Source of the DNA: Anticarsia gemmatalis
Lineage: Eukaryota; Arthropoda; Insecta; Lepidoptera; Erebidae
NCBI RefSeq assembly: GCF_050436995.1
Contig: NC_134758.1
Location: 10,416,001-10,480,000 of the forward strand
Reading direction: 5' to 3'
Length of the DNA stretch: 64,000 bases
The translations under genes were made by a program, and so were the position numbers. Of the stretch, positions 45,526 through 58,245 are shown in pieces; position 1 is the stretch's first letter; every line of letters begins with the position of its first letter. A model generated the notes under the pieces. It saw nothing but the letters and a program-made list of their open reading frames with translations. It ran no database searches and was not told the DNA's origin.

Positions 45526-46160
45526 AAGGTATGCAAAGTCTGGAGGTTCTAAAGAACTACAAAATCATACCACTCGGCTATCACTGCTCGCTAGTTGGAA
45601 CAGAAGTAATGGAAAATACCTTGTATGACGCTTGTATAAACAGCCATGTTTTTAAACAACGATACGCTCTGTAGCATAAATTACGAAGGTATATTCTTCG
45701 CAAGTTAATTGTTTCAAGTCAAGTTAATAAAAGATTTCCAGGGAGGCGTTTGACACTGACTGAGCCTAGAAAATAAGATGACTGAAATATTATAGAAAAT
45801 AACATTTGGAATTTCTGTACGCTACTTTTGGTAAACATTCCCAGTATTCTTATCCGAAAGTCTACAATAATATTCCTAAAGTTTTCCGTCTAACTACAAA
45901 CAACAGATGCCATACAAAGCATGAGTGCGCATGCACTCAAAGAACTCGTATAGCACTAAACCGCAAGTCGAACAATAATAACATAACTTGTTCAGTGTTC
46001 GCACTTTACGACCTTGCGCGTCTTAAACGGGCGGAACTGCGGAACGAACGACTTGTTACTTCGTTGTAAACTGCTGGACTGATTGTGATAGGTTTTTGGA
46101 TTTAGTTAGTGATATTAAATGATGTATTGCATAAGTATCAAACAGTATCCTCACATTATG

Positions 46161-46400
46161 AGTGCCTCTGTGGCGCGGTCCAGAGTGTATCCTACTGTTA
46201 AACACGAGGTACCGGATTCGATTCCCGAGTCAGGCAAATTATTTAAATCTTTCGTTTTTTTATTCTCTCTTTCACCAAGTCCATGGCAATAAGCTCGCTC
46301 ATTACGTAGAACTAACATTGTTAATGCCGAAACAAGCCCACATTTCATACAACTCTGCCCTCATCTTCGGGTATAACATGAGAAGCATTGTGACTCGTAC
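46161..46400 (+). repeat. tRNA-derived SINE, second family
   Basis: The head GCCTCTGTGGCGCGGTCC and B box GGATTCGATTCCCGAGTC (about 46214-46232) are followed by a body with CCATGGCAATAAGCTCGC. Two minus-strand relatives lie at 50905-51165 and 52505-52735. Confidence 0.7.
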
Positions 46401-49400
46401 ACTAAAAACTTACTTTTAAAGATATAATCAAGCAGTAGACACGAATCAACGAGTAGTAACGAAAGAGAAGAAAAGAAACTGCTTCAATTTTATTATTCTT
46501 TGAATATCAATTTCCTTATGTCTATGAGATATTTTTTCCTTCTTTGAAGTAACATTGTTTGGAGATCCCTCCATAATTAAGGAAGGGATCAGAAAAAAAA
46601 ACATCCAAACTCATACAAAATTTATTTTTACCCGTGGTCCTTTAATGAAATCGAAATTCCACGTGTAAGGACTCCAAAATAATATATAGAAAGATATATA
46701 CGTTCACGACCTTGCAGCACTGACATAGGCAGGACGGCTTTAGCATACTAATAGGTCTTATCACTTGAGGAAAACATAGAGTTACATAATCGAAACGTTT
46801 AATTCTATTTGCATTACGTTTAGTACGTTTAAAAAACCAGTTTTCAAAAATGTACCTATTTACTATACTATATAGATACTTCCATAAGATTGATGTTAAA
46901 TTAGATATTTGTATAAATATAGTGTGTTTCACTTAACTTTGTATGTAAGGTTTGCTACACATTCGGATCGGCATTAAGCCGGCCTAGCGGGGCGGCAAAA
47001 CCGAATATCTATAGATGCACCCGATCGGCACAAGCCGAACAAGTGTGTAGAGCCGGTTTTGTTGTTCGATAAATATTGCCGAACCGAAAGTGAAGCCTCA
47101 GAATGTCACAAGATTCACAAGTCCGTACTATCAACCGCGCAACAGATAACGTAAAATTAGTACTATAACAATGACAGATTTTTTGGTAATAGCTATAGCA
47201 ATTTATTGAACACATGTATTTTGGTATGATTCATATAAACGGACGAAGCAAGACTAAAAAGTATTTTAAACATGTTTACAAATTCTAGTTTCTTATTTAA
47301 CTCACGTCTCAAACTTCATATTTTGACCACAGCACGTTTATCAAAGCAGTTTTAAGGTCACCTAGCCATATACAGTAAGCTACATGACTACATCCCACAC
47401 GGAAAATATCCTATAACACCCAATAAAGATACTGAACTGTTCCTTATTGCCGAACCAACATAATACGTGAACAGCTTTAAAAATAAGTTTTCAAAACGAA
47501 TATAGAGATCCTGCCCAATTTTCTGACAAATTTACCTCATGAGACATCTCCCGAAGGCAATGATGGTTTGGGCATCGCAGCCACGACACTGCCTTTTGTT
47601 TGTGGTTGGCGATTTTGCATTACTTGGAGAATTTTCTAGCGTGCAAGGTTTTCTCCCGGTTTATTATATTAATAAAGCAAGTGTTAAAAAATAACCCAAT
47701 ACTGTTCCTCTGTTGGGCAATGTGGAAGGTCTAGAGTGATAATCAATTATTATCAGATGCCCAAATTAAAGCATGATCTAATATCGAAGCAAAAATCCCA
47801 TATTATTCACAAAATACAAGGAAATATATTTAAAGCAGTCGTTAAGTCAAGTTTCTAGACACTCCTAACAGTAATTCCCCAACAATTATACCAAAAGTCA
47901 TCCATCAAACAAACAAACAAATCACTGGTTGCACAACAGTCAATGTTTTATCTTCACGGGCGTAATGCGTTACGTCACGCATAGGAAAGTGTCATCTGTG
48001 TTACTTTCACCCGAGACTGTGTAACTCACAACGTGTTGTCTAGAAGGTATAGAGGATAAATCGTAGTTTTTTTTGGCGTTCGAGAAAGTTTTTTGATGTT
48101 TGCATGATAGACTATAGTGCTTTTAAGTTCGGAGACAGACATCTTGCAGATCCAATCAATCAAGTGTGCAAAAATGTCAAGGAATCGAGAATATTGTTAA
48201 TCCATGTTGTACTATTAGATATAGATATTTAAAGTGGCTGTATTCTGGCATTTTAATCAGTCCAAGTTCTGTCTATGAAGTAGTCATAATGCTATGACTA
48301 CTTCATAGACATGCTATGCTTTATAGAATTATCCATGTTAGAACTTGAAAATCTTAGCATGAGCCTGTACGGCTCTTAAAGTCACAACATTCTAACTTTT
48401 TTTCTTTGTTAGCACTATCTCACTGCTGGGCAAAGGCCTCCCCATTTTTGTCAAGTGATTCTCCTGATTCCGATCATCAATCGATTCCAATCACTATCAA
48501 AGGCATTAAGGTCTTAAAAATAAATCATAATTTTAATGTTGAATGTTTTACGTTACATTCGGTAAAGTAGATAAAAAGTTAGGGTCTAATAATGACATGA
48601 CATGTGTATGTTGACAACATTTTAAACTGCAGTCAAATTAAAAAATCATTGACCGATATAATTATCTATTTGCTTATAAAATAGAATGAAGTTATTTAAC
48701 CTTGGTTAATATTTAAATAAGTGCAGTGATTTATCAATACACTAATATGCATTCAATTCGACTAAATTACGTCAAATTAATTCAATTTTATTCATTCGGG
48801 TCAATTTGTGATGGTCAAAGTTACAATCACTAGACTATCGATAGATTATAGCTGTATTAACATAATATGATTGTAGTCATTTGCAAATCAGATTAAATTA
48901 ATAACCTACAATTAATTTAATAGGCTATTTAATACTTAAGTAAAGACATTCTATTGAAAATGATTCCTGAGGAGGGTTGGCGTTTGTTAGGCAGCTGGTT
49001 GTAAAAACATAATCTCTTTACAGCAGAATTAACAAGTTGTGCCGACTCCTCTTAATGTGAGACAAAATAAAGACAAAGAAGAAAAGCATTTTCACCAACA
49101 GTCTTATAAACTGTCTATCAGTCTGAGACTATGGTCCACAGAACAAGTAAAAAGATCTGTCTGTCTATACGCGTTTACGCAGGCGGTCAAATTGTAGAAA
49201 AAAATCGTCCTTGGATAGATGAAAGTTCCCATTCAGCTTATTATGGGTACTATTTTAAACGGTTAATAAAGCTTTCGACAATCAAAAACCTTCACAGAAA
49301 GTTCCAGAAGAAAATCCTCAATAAAAATAGGTTAGCATGTCGCAATCTTCAATCTGACTGTGTTAAACACGGCCGCGTTAAACAATGATTGATGATCGAA

Positions 49401-50904
49401 ATACAGCCCTTGACTAACGAGGACTCATTGATATAAAGTACTGCTTTGTTTTATGAGCACACTCACAGTTGAAAAACAGCTTAACACTACAAAAATAATA
49501 CATGACTTAAGCCTTTTTTGAACTGAGAAAACCACCTTCTGTAAAGAAAATTGTTGGACCCAGAACATCAGAGGAAGAAAAGCATAATTCTAAAAAAGAA
49601 TACATAACTTAAGCCTTTTTGGAAGTGAGAAGATTAGCTTAAGTAAATTGTCGGATGTTCATTAGAAGAATGACGTATGATGATACGATAGTATGTGTAC
49701 TTAAGTCGTTCTTGAATGTGTTGCTTACCATTATGAAGTAAAACTGCTGTGTATGTGCGCGCCTTTCGCCCCCTGTAACAAGAAAAAAGAGTATAAGATT
49801 CATCAGGTTTTTAGATTTTAGGCTATTAATACTAATAAGGTAGCGAAATCCAGCGACGGTTTTTATTTGCTAGATGCAATAGAAAACCTAGTGAACTAAA
49901 TCCAAAAAGTCGAGCGTTATAAACCTACATTTTTATATTTTTTATATCGTACATATTTATGGTTATCTTTATACTCCTCGGCTGGGAACTGGGACAGTAA
50001 CTATCAATTCCATACAACACATGGATAACCGAATTAGAGCCGTATGTGACATGGTTTTACTTCAACATCTCCTTTAGGTTTGTATACAAGTTTTTAGTTC
50101 CCCTAATGACCGCTAGAGGCGCTGATCAAAACTTAATATTTTGACTTTATAACATTAAAGTTTTGCTTAAAAAAATATTTTATAATAAGAAAATAGGAAT
50201 TTTGTAGAAAACATGAGTACCAGTCAAAATTAATTTCAAAGTAGGTACCTGCCTATCTTAACGTAGCAATAAAAACATGATTACCTACTAATAAACAGAT
50301 TCACGACCGACTTTTAGTATGAGTAATCAATATATTAATAATAAAAAAATACCAACTCATGAATAACCGTAAATTGACCGCTAACCTCCGGTAAACTCGT
50401 ATAAATTTTCCCTTTGATACAAAACCAGATATAACATCTGCAAAGAAAAAGGGCTTAAGTGGTATTAGATTGCTTACGTTTTATGCTCTCTTACATTTTT
50501 TCAGTTAAGAATACGAGCAACGATTTCGTGCTTATTCCGTCTTTAGTTTTTATAAAACTGAGTTGCGGATATTTCACGTTAAAGATTAGTTTTAACATTA
50601 ATACATTCATATGAATTAAATTCAATTTATCGTAATAGTCTAAATCAGTTTAAAAATTGTCAAATATATTTAATTATTCATCCTCAATACTTTAAAACGC
50701 AAATAATTGCCATTTTACCGCGAGCCTACATAATGAATCGCATAAATATTTTTAAAAACATATTGCCTCGTTTATAGGAAGTAATTGAATAACGGTACTG
50801 TGGTCTTAATCGAAGAACCGGTCACCATTTAAATAAACAACATGCAATTATTGTTTTAAAACCAACTGTGAACGAGTAAAAGCATAAATTCATACATACA
50901 TAAT
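46401..50904. other. Long non-coding stretch
   Basis: A CpG patch at 46960-47075 has TACACATTCGGATCGGC and a reversed GCCGAACAAGTGTGTAG, which may be short TIRs. Small CCCACTGCTGGGC scraps are at 47692-47715 and 48413-48440. A perfect hairpin is at 48270-48311. No exon is supported. Confidence 0.45.
48270..48311. repeat. Perfect 19-base inverted repeat, 4-base loop
   Basis: GTCTATGAAGTAGTCATA and its exact complement TATGACTACTTCATAGAC (plus one outer pair) flank ATGC. Confidence 0.9.
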
Positions 50905-51165
50905 ATCACGCCTGTTATACTGGAAGGTTTCGGCAGAGGTGTATGAAATACACCCACGTTTCGTTCTTAACAATTTTAGTTCAATGTTAAAGAAGGCAAA
51001 CCTATTGCCATTTACCGGGCACTTTACCAACCATCGGGCTACTAACTATTGTGAAATATTCTAATATAAATTAGAAAATATAACTTTGCTCGGCCCGGGA
51101 ATCGAACCCTAGACTTCATGGTCAACAGTCGGATACACTAACAACCGCACTACAGAGGCAGTCGT
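50905..51165 (-). repeat. tRNA-derived SINE (minus)
   Basis: On the minus strand the head reads TGCCTCTGTAGTGCGGTTG with B box GGGTTCGATTCCCGGGCC (about 51094-51112). The body has GGCAATAGGTTTGCC and ends ACAGGCGTGATATTATG. It is the same family as 46161-46400. Confidence 0.75.
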
Positions 51166-51900
51166 AAAAGCACATTCAATTGAATACCCTTTACTTGATC
51201 GTTATTTACATTTCAAAAAAAAAAAAAAAGTATTCTTAAATCAAGGTTAAATAAAACTAACAGGAAACTTTCAGGCAACGATTTTTGAACGTAATCTGTC
51301 AAAATTTGACTAGTACCCGAGACTATCCAGAACTTTGAATACCTTCTGGTTAATATCGATAACACCAAAGATCTAGAACTTTCTCAAAGTAATTCGTTTA
51401 AAGAAATGACGTTAACACACGTCATACATAATCCACTCGGACCGCGTCACCGTCTATCGACCTCTATAAAATTAAACCATCCAATAAAATCTACAAGAAT
51501 CACAAGCCAGCAACCGATTCTATATATAACTTTAACCCACATACTGTAGTTCAATGACTGCCGGTTAATTTTATATGTGGCCCGTTTTTTGTAAGTGCAA
51601 CCGACGGATTGAACAAAAAAGGTTTACTACGTACTATAGATAACTGATAGTCTGCTGAACTAAAGTGTTAAATAATATACAGTCTTGGACAAAATTCATA
51701 CTACTATTATAAAATAAATAAAAAATACTAATAATATAAAATATAATTATATAAAATAGTTAATAATAATAATAAACTTAGTAAAGAACTTTTGATTACG
51801 ATCAATAATTTTGTTTATTTTATAAAATAAAATAAAGTAGCTGTATCGAAAGTTATTGTACTATAAAATCATTAAAAATCATCTGCAATTTTATTATAAA
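51166..51900. other. Non-coding stretch
   Basis: AT-rich, with TAATAATAAT and ATAAAATA low-complexity runs. Nothing else seen. Confidence 0.4.
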
Positions 51901-51904
51901 CTAC

Positions 51905-52180
51905 GGCGCACTACTGAGCCTATAGCCTTCCTCGATAAATGGGCTATCTAACACTGAAAGAATTCTTCAAATCGGACCAGTAGTTCCTGAGATTAGCGCG
52001 TTCAAACAAACAAACAAACAAACTCTTCAGCTTTATAATATTAAGTATAGATGGGCTATCTAACACTGAAAGAATTCTTCAAATCGGACCAGTAGTTCCT
52101 GAGATTAGCGCGTTCAAACAAACAAACAAACAAACAAACAAACAAACAAACTCTTCAGCTTTATAATATTAAGTATAGAT
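51905..52180 (-). mobile_element. Helitron 5' end with tandem duplication
   Basis: On the minus strand it starts TCTATACTTAATATTATAAA, with GCTGAAGAGTTTG, a (GTTT)n run and TAATCTCAGGAACTACTGGT. The terminal 112 bases (51939-52050) are repeated at 52051-52179. The second copy has a longer CAAA run. This is a very common lepidopteran Helitron family. Confidence 0.75.
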
Positions 52181-52504
52181 TAGTATAGATTGAAATCCAG
52201 TTCCTAATTTTTGTTTGATTTTGTTAATCAGTAAAGAAGTATTCATTTTATTCCGAGAAGAATTCCATCTTCCGATTGTGGAATGATTCCAGAATGGTAT
52301 AAAACATTCCATTGCATATCGTTGCGTTTAATAGACTTGTTTATAAGTTATAAATAATAATGCAGGCAGTAAGTAACTGCATGTATAATTGATGCAAAAA
52401 TAATTCTGTCTGTCAGCCAAGCTTTTAACGACCTGCACCATTTAAACGCTGGCACAAAATTTGATATAAAGATATCATAAATCCTGTACGAGAAGGTAAG
52501 AAAA

Positions 52505-52735
52505 AATGCCTACATAACATCAAGCCTGTAATACCCGAAGGTGTAGGAAATACAACCGCGTTTCGCCATAAACAATGTTAGTCCTATATAATAGGAGCGT
52601 GCCTATTGCCATATACCGGACAAGTAACCAAACTCCGGGCTACTTAGGCAATGAATAATAGCACACTATACGACCTAGGAATTGAACCAAGGAACTCGTG
52701 TTCAGTATACACTACAGCCCGCAGAAGCAGCCATA
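52505..52735 (-). repeat. Diverged SINE (minus)
   Basis: It shares TATTGCCATATACCGGACA, AATTGAACCAAGGAACTC and the CAGAAGCAG head with the SINE at 50905-51165 but is more decayed. Confidence 0.55.
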
Positions 52736-53046
52736 TGCTGTTAAAAACTGCGTTTCAATCAGCTCTCAAGTCAAACAAGCGAACAGACATGAGGAAGTCG
52801 AAGATAAAGATAACACATTGCAAACTAAACATAGATTATTCACTAAAAAACACCCACCAGCTGTTTATAGCCGCCGGTAATATAAATCAAATGAGGGAAA
52901 CTAGTTATTCTTGTAGAGAGCTAACATCGCTAGACACGTTACTCTTTTAAATCGTGAATGAGAAACACCACGTATTGTAAGCTTTTAACCTCACAGCTTG
53001 TAAACTACTGGACATAGAAAATTAGAAACATTAAACTTCTCCTTTA

Positions 53047-53150
53047 AGCCATTAATGTCCCACTGCTGAGCAAGGGTCTCCTCCCAGGGTGAGAGAGGGT
53101 TTAGGACTTGAGTCCACCATGCTCGCCAAGTTCGGGTTGAGGATTTAGAC
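53047..53150 (+). repeat. CCCACTGCTGGGCAAGG family copy
   Basis: ATGTCCCACTGCTGAGCAAG, GTCTCCTCCCAGGG and TTGAGTCCACCATGCTCGCC. Confidence 0.6.
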
Positions 53151-55160
53151 AACATTGCTAAGAAAAAATATTCTGGAGTCCCATGTAATATAAAAAATTA
53201 TGATATCTTAAATCTGGTGTAGAAAATTCCGCCTACTAGCAGATCCAGTGGGACTCAGAATCCACACAAAAATATAGGCACAACAGCGCCTCAAGAAACC
53301 AATATGTTGGGAATGTTCCAGAAACCCCTCATTTCCTTTGCAATTCGTTTAATACTTTAAAAGAAAACTCTCCAACTCGAAGCATTGACGTAGCAACAAG
53401 TTAAACTTGTTTCCTGATTGCATTTAATTATATATGTAGGTATTGCCTATTCAAATGCACTTACGAAGGTCAAAAAACAAATACCTAGGCAAACGTTATT
53501 CACACCAAATATAAACTTAACATGTGTGAGTGAATACACATAGAAATCAACTTCTCGTGATGAGTTGAAGATAACGTATATTTTTTCTGAAGTTACAAAA
53601 AGCGCGAGTAATACGGATGAATGAATAGGAGATACCTATTGCTGAGTGTAGTAGCTTGTTATGTTTCTGATACGGTATCAACCAAGAAATGTATAAGCAG
53701 GTTGAAAAATAATAAAATAAAATAATTTCAGGCTATTTGCAATATTTTCTCTCAACCATACTTTTAACAAGTCTTAGAGCACTTTTATACCGTTGAAATT
53801 TCCAAAGAGCATGTATCATTAAATCGTGGTTATAAATATTTTATAGGTGAGTCAAGTTGTCATAGAGGGCACTTCTGACTCATTTTAACAACTCCATAAT
53901 GTTCAACAATGGTTAGTATACTTTTTGCACTAAAATAAAATAAAAACTAGTTCTATTTGTGACCACCATTACCTTGAAAAGCCTCTAATAAAGCCTAGGA
54001 ATTTCAAAACGAAGATTTCCTTCTTACCTACATGACATAACCAAAAAGTTACATCTTTTTAGACGGAAACGGTCGTAAAATAATGCGTAATGTAAGCAAA
54101 AAATAAACGACATAATGACATACATAATTTAAAAAATAGATTAAGAGTTCACATTTGCGGTTACACAAGAGAACGTAAAACAATGGACCATGGAAGACTT
54201 AGGAAAGAGACATCTAGACAAGACTTGAAGACTTTTCTACATCCTGAATAAACAATGTAATACTTATTTCTTCCTAGCATTTACCTACTTACTTAATTCT
54301 GGATATAATAGGCTAGTGTTGATAGCGAATTCTCTATTTAATAGCGAATATTAGGATCATTTTATTATATCTATATTCCATTATTGGTAGAAAAAGCATT
54401 TGCAGCATAAAGCATTACAAGATTTCTTCTTTGACAGTTATCAGTTTAAACAATAACTATAACTAATCATCTTATTCCACATCCAATAGGATATTAGTAG
54501 TAGTAGAGTATTCATGATAAGAAAGCAACAAAAGGTATCCTAGAACTTTAGTAGGTACGAAGAACAGCTCCAACAAAAGTTCTCTGTGTTAATTCAAGTA
54601 CCAACGAAATTAAATTCCTCTGTCAGACTTACTTTTTATTTGCTCGAGATGAAAGGCGTTTGATTAGAATTTACGGAATATTAAAAGTCTTAAGGGTTCT
54701 TTGAAATTACAGAACATAACGGTGTTATGAGATGATCTATAGATCAAATAATATTTTTGGTTTCGTAATATTAATGGAAATAATGAAATACCTAAGATTA
54801 TTTATTTACCTATAAATGCCGAAAAACCATAATCATCACAAAATAAATAAAAGCAAAACTTCTACGTAGCTACCTATTAAGATTGATTAATATTTTATGT
54901 ACCTACCTACTAAAGATATTTTTGAGGGGGTAGGACAGGCAAAAATGCATGAAGGAATGTTTTCCATTCAACGAAACTTGGTAATAGGTTCTTTTACCAA
55001 TAGGAAGAAGCTTGTTTCTATCTTTAACCATCTAAACTATTCCGCATACAATCACGTTCGTGACTTAATATTTTTAGAATCATCATTATTTAAAACCGTC
55101 ACATCACAGCAGGGCTACCGATATAAAACACAAAACTGTGACTATCTCCGTATCCTACTT
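53151..55160. other. Non-coding stretch
   Basis: The plus-strand frame at 54897-55172 has no family resemblance and overlaps the Helitron start. Nothing else recognised. Confidence 0.4.
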
Positions 55161-55169
55161 ATACTACAT

Positions 55170-55336
55170 TAATAATGTAAGTATGGATGGATGTTTGTTA
55201 CTCTTTCATGACAAAACTACTGGACTGTTTTAAATGAAATTTGGCACACTTATAGCTTATAACCTGGATTAACACATAGGATACTTTGAACCCCGGAAAA
55301 TCTTTTTACGCGGACGTAGTCGCGGGCAGAAGCTAG
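55170..55336 (+). mobile_element. Helitron fragment ending in CTAG
   Basis: It contains TGACAAAACTACTGGACTG and GAAATTTGGCACACTTATAG. It ends ACGCGGACGTAGTCGCGGGC then AGAAGCTAG before T, the Helitron 3' terminus with its hairpin. Confidence 0.7.
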
Positions 55337-56034
55337 TAATAATCTCTGTAATAGCCGTAAGTTCAATTGCCTCTTAGTCGAGACGAATCGGTAAAATATG
55401 GCCAGCGATTTAATATAGGTAATTGTATTTGGCTTTTTGTATTAATCTTCTTCAAGGTTATGCCGCGTTTTTTGTGGCAGAGATAATTAAAAACTCTTTT
55501 GACAGGTAAAGTTCGAGAGATAAATTAATTTCGAGATTCTGAAGATATGAGAATCTAGATTTAGTGTAAAAAATCGTAAGCCCTTTTATTTTTTGAATAT
55601 AATGGTTTTTCTGGACTCAAAAACAAAATAATTCTTACATGTATACAATGTGAATGATCAAGCCTTTTTACCATACGAGTAACGAGAGACCAAAGAAATA
55701 TACCTAATTCTTTGTTTCCCAAAATGTTGTTTTAATGTTCAACTTCGTCATAACACATAAACCTCTCTGAACTATCAAAGTATTAGCACTATCGTGCTAG
55801 CTCGCGAGGTCAAACGCTTGCACAAATATTGTACTGTCATGTTAAATCTGAATTGTAGGCTCGAACAAACATTTTAAAGGTTGGACTCTTTTTTATTCGC
55901 ACCTAGTTATTTGTTTTGATAACTTGACAAACATGACTTTTCGTAGCTTGCCGGTAAAAGAATTTGGATAAAAAGGTGGAGACTTGCTCAGCCGTGGGAC
56001 ATTCAAACAGACAAAAAAAATCAGTACATCATCA

Positions 56035-56232
56035 CCAACCTAGCCTTTCTTCCAACTATGTTGAAGTCGGCTTCCAGTCCCACCGGATGAAGCTGAATAC
56101 CAGTATTTTACATAGAACGACTGCCTTCCTGGTCTCTACAACCCTTTTACCTGGGTTATTACACGATCTGCTCAGTAAAACTGGTTGTCATATATCAAGC
56201 TTTTGACTACTGGTAACGATTGTCAAAGATTT
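56035..56232 (+). repeat. Dispersed repeat, same family as 44848-45216
   Basis: CCAACTATGTTGAAGTCGGC, CTTCCAGTCCCACCGGATG and CAAGCTTTTGACTACTGGTA. The copy is truncated before the GGGACC part. Confidence 0.65.
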
Positions 56233-58150
56233 TTTAATATAGGTACTTAACAGTAAAATTCAACTGAATAATTTTCTATCTGGCCCTAAAAGGTATCTAC
56301 TACAGTGTTATTTTCTCGTCATTACGAGTGTTCGAGATTTGTTTAAATTGAATGTAATCGGCATAATGATCCGAATGATTCGGTCTCAAATTGAGTCAAG
56401 TTGTACAAAGATGATGATGATAATTTGATGACGGCTCTTGATTGTGTTATAGGCGCTATTTATTTAGATATGATTGCTGTTCCCAATGGATATGAGTACC
56501 CGTTGATGTCCCTCATAATAAATACTACCTAGATAGGCATATTTTTCGTGTTAATTTTGTCTGGAGTTAGTTACCTTTCATATTTCTTGCACTAACTACC
56601 CAGGTACCTAATTTATTATCTCGTTTTATGGACCGATAGTAAATTCCTTCCTCAGTATTTGCGTCAAAATAATGGTCCATTAAATCGTTCAAATAAAAAC
56701 CGTTACCAAGAACTTAAGACTCAAAAAAGCAGACTTTCCTTCCTTATCAAAACTTAACGATTGAATACTTTTTAAAATCAATAAGTGGCCATGCTAAATC
56801 GTAAGTAATCCGTGTATAAACGCGTTCGCCGGCGAAAGTGGGCAGGGGCGGCGCCTGCGCCGGTCCGGTAAGTGAAAGTGCCAACGAAAGCAGACTGCGG
56901 AAGAACTGCTTTCAACGTCGCCTCCCTACGATATCCTGTTTTAACCAGTTGATAAAAGTACAACACTAAAATCAATGGCCGATTATATCCACTATAATTG
57001 TATGAAAACTGTATTTTCGTAACTACAGTCTTGTTTGCTTATGAGTTGAACTAAAAACTCTTCAGTATCAAGGGTGATATACCTAGGTATCTACTTGTAG
57101 TTGTATAGTTAGCATGTATATGTGTTTTCCATGTATTCCTAAATGTGTATTTAATGACAATGGATGTTAGGCTTCCATTTTACAGTGCGGGACTTGAATC
57201 ATAACTAAAATGTAGGCTAATATGTCTACCTCAAACTTCAAGGAAATTAGGCATACCTAACTAGTCTTCTAATTAATACTTCTGTATGAGATATTTTCAG
57301 ACTTTTTCATTGATAATAAAGAGAATTTAGGTAACAAAGACATTGGGTATAATTATATTTTTCCTCATTTTGTTTAAAATGCTGATAATTAATAGGTGGC
57401 TATGTACACTGTCACTGGTGTCTCTTTAGGTACCTATTTGAATATCACATAACCACTAAATTCAGTTTACATTTAACAATAATTTCAGTGCAGAAGTTAA
57501 AGCTGCAATGCAGCAATTGCTGTATTTTTTTTAAGACATTTCCCGCACTCAGTATTGACATTCTCTTATCACACTGTACAGTACCAGCAGGTTGTATTAC
57601 TCTAATTTTAAATTGTCATTTTCTATGCCAATGACTGTCACTGTGAATAATTAAATTAACATATCTATGCATTAGGTACAATGCAAAGTATGTTACAACA
57701 CTAACAGGTACCTACCTGGGTAGGTACATATCTACAAAATGAATTAAATTTGTATGTAATTCATACTCTGTATTGAAAATTAGTTTTAAAACAATTGCTG
57801 TTTTCAATTCATTTTCACAAGAACAATAGTGACCAATGCAATGAATGCATACATTGCAAAATAATATGTGTACAGACTACCAATGTCTTAGTGACTCTAT
57901 TATATTAAAATATATGACATTATATGCATTGTGCTGTCTAATTAATGGTATAGGGATTTTCCTTGATAAATCAAAGTGATTTATTGATGAGCTGTCACAA
58001 GACTAGTTGAAATCTGAGATAAGGTATGTATGTTAGTACCTAACTACGTACCAAGGTAGGTAGGTTACTTAGTAACATCATAATTTTTTATGACAATGAC
58101 ACCAATTATTTAGGTAAAATATTACCAATTATTTTTTTGAGTTTAAGTTA
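56233..58150. other. Non-coding stretch
   Basis: Contains the GC-rich patch at 56811-56900 (separate entry) and TAGGTACCTA-rich low-complexity DNA. No exon is supported. Confidence 0.4.
56811..56875 (+). promoter_or_regulatory. Possible TATA promoter and short first exon
   Basis: TATAAA at 56815-56820 precedes a CpG-rich block (GCCGGCG, GGCGGCGCCTGCGCCGG). That block ends CCG/GTAAGTG at 56867/56868, a strong donor consensus. No coding frame or partner exon is known. Confidence 0.25.
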
Positions 58151-58157
58151 AACAAGA

Positions 58158-58245
58158 GAAGTTTGTAAGGATTGTATTAAGTGGCATTATTTGGTCTTTG
58201 CCTACTTGTATGAGAAACAGGCAGATTTTATTAATGTATGTATGT
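58158..58245 (+). repeat. Dispersed repeat, AAGTGGCG family
   Basis: GGATTGTATTAAGTGGCATT, TGGTCTTTGCCTACTTG and a GTATGTATGTAAG tail. Confidence 0.55.

Noticed and set aside
51999..52150. CAAA repeat array as a possible CRISPR-like or satellite array
   Set aside because: It is a microsatellite inside a Helitron end duplicated once; no spacers.
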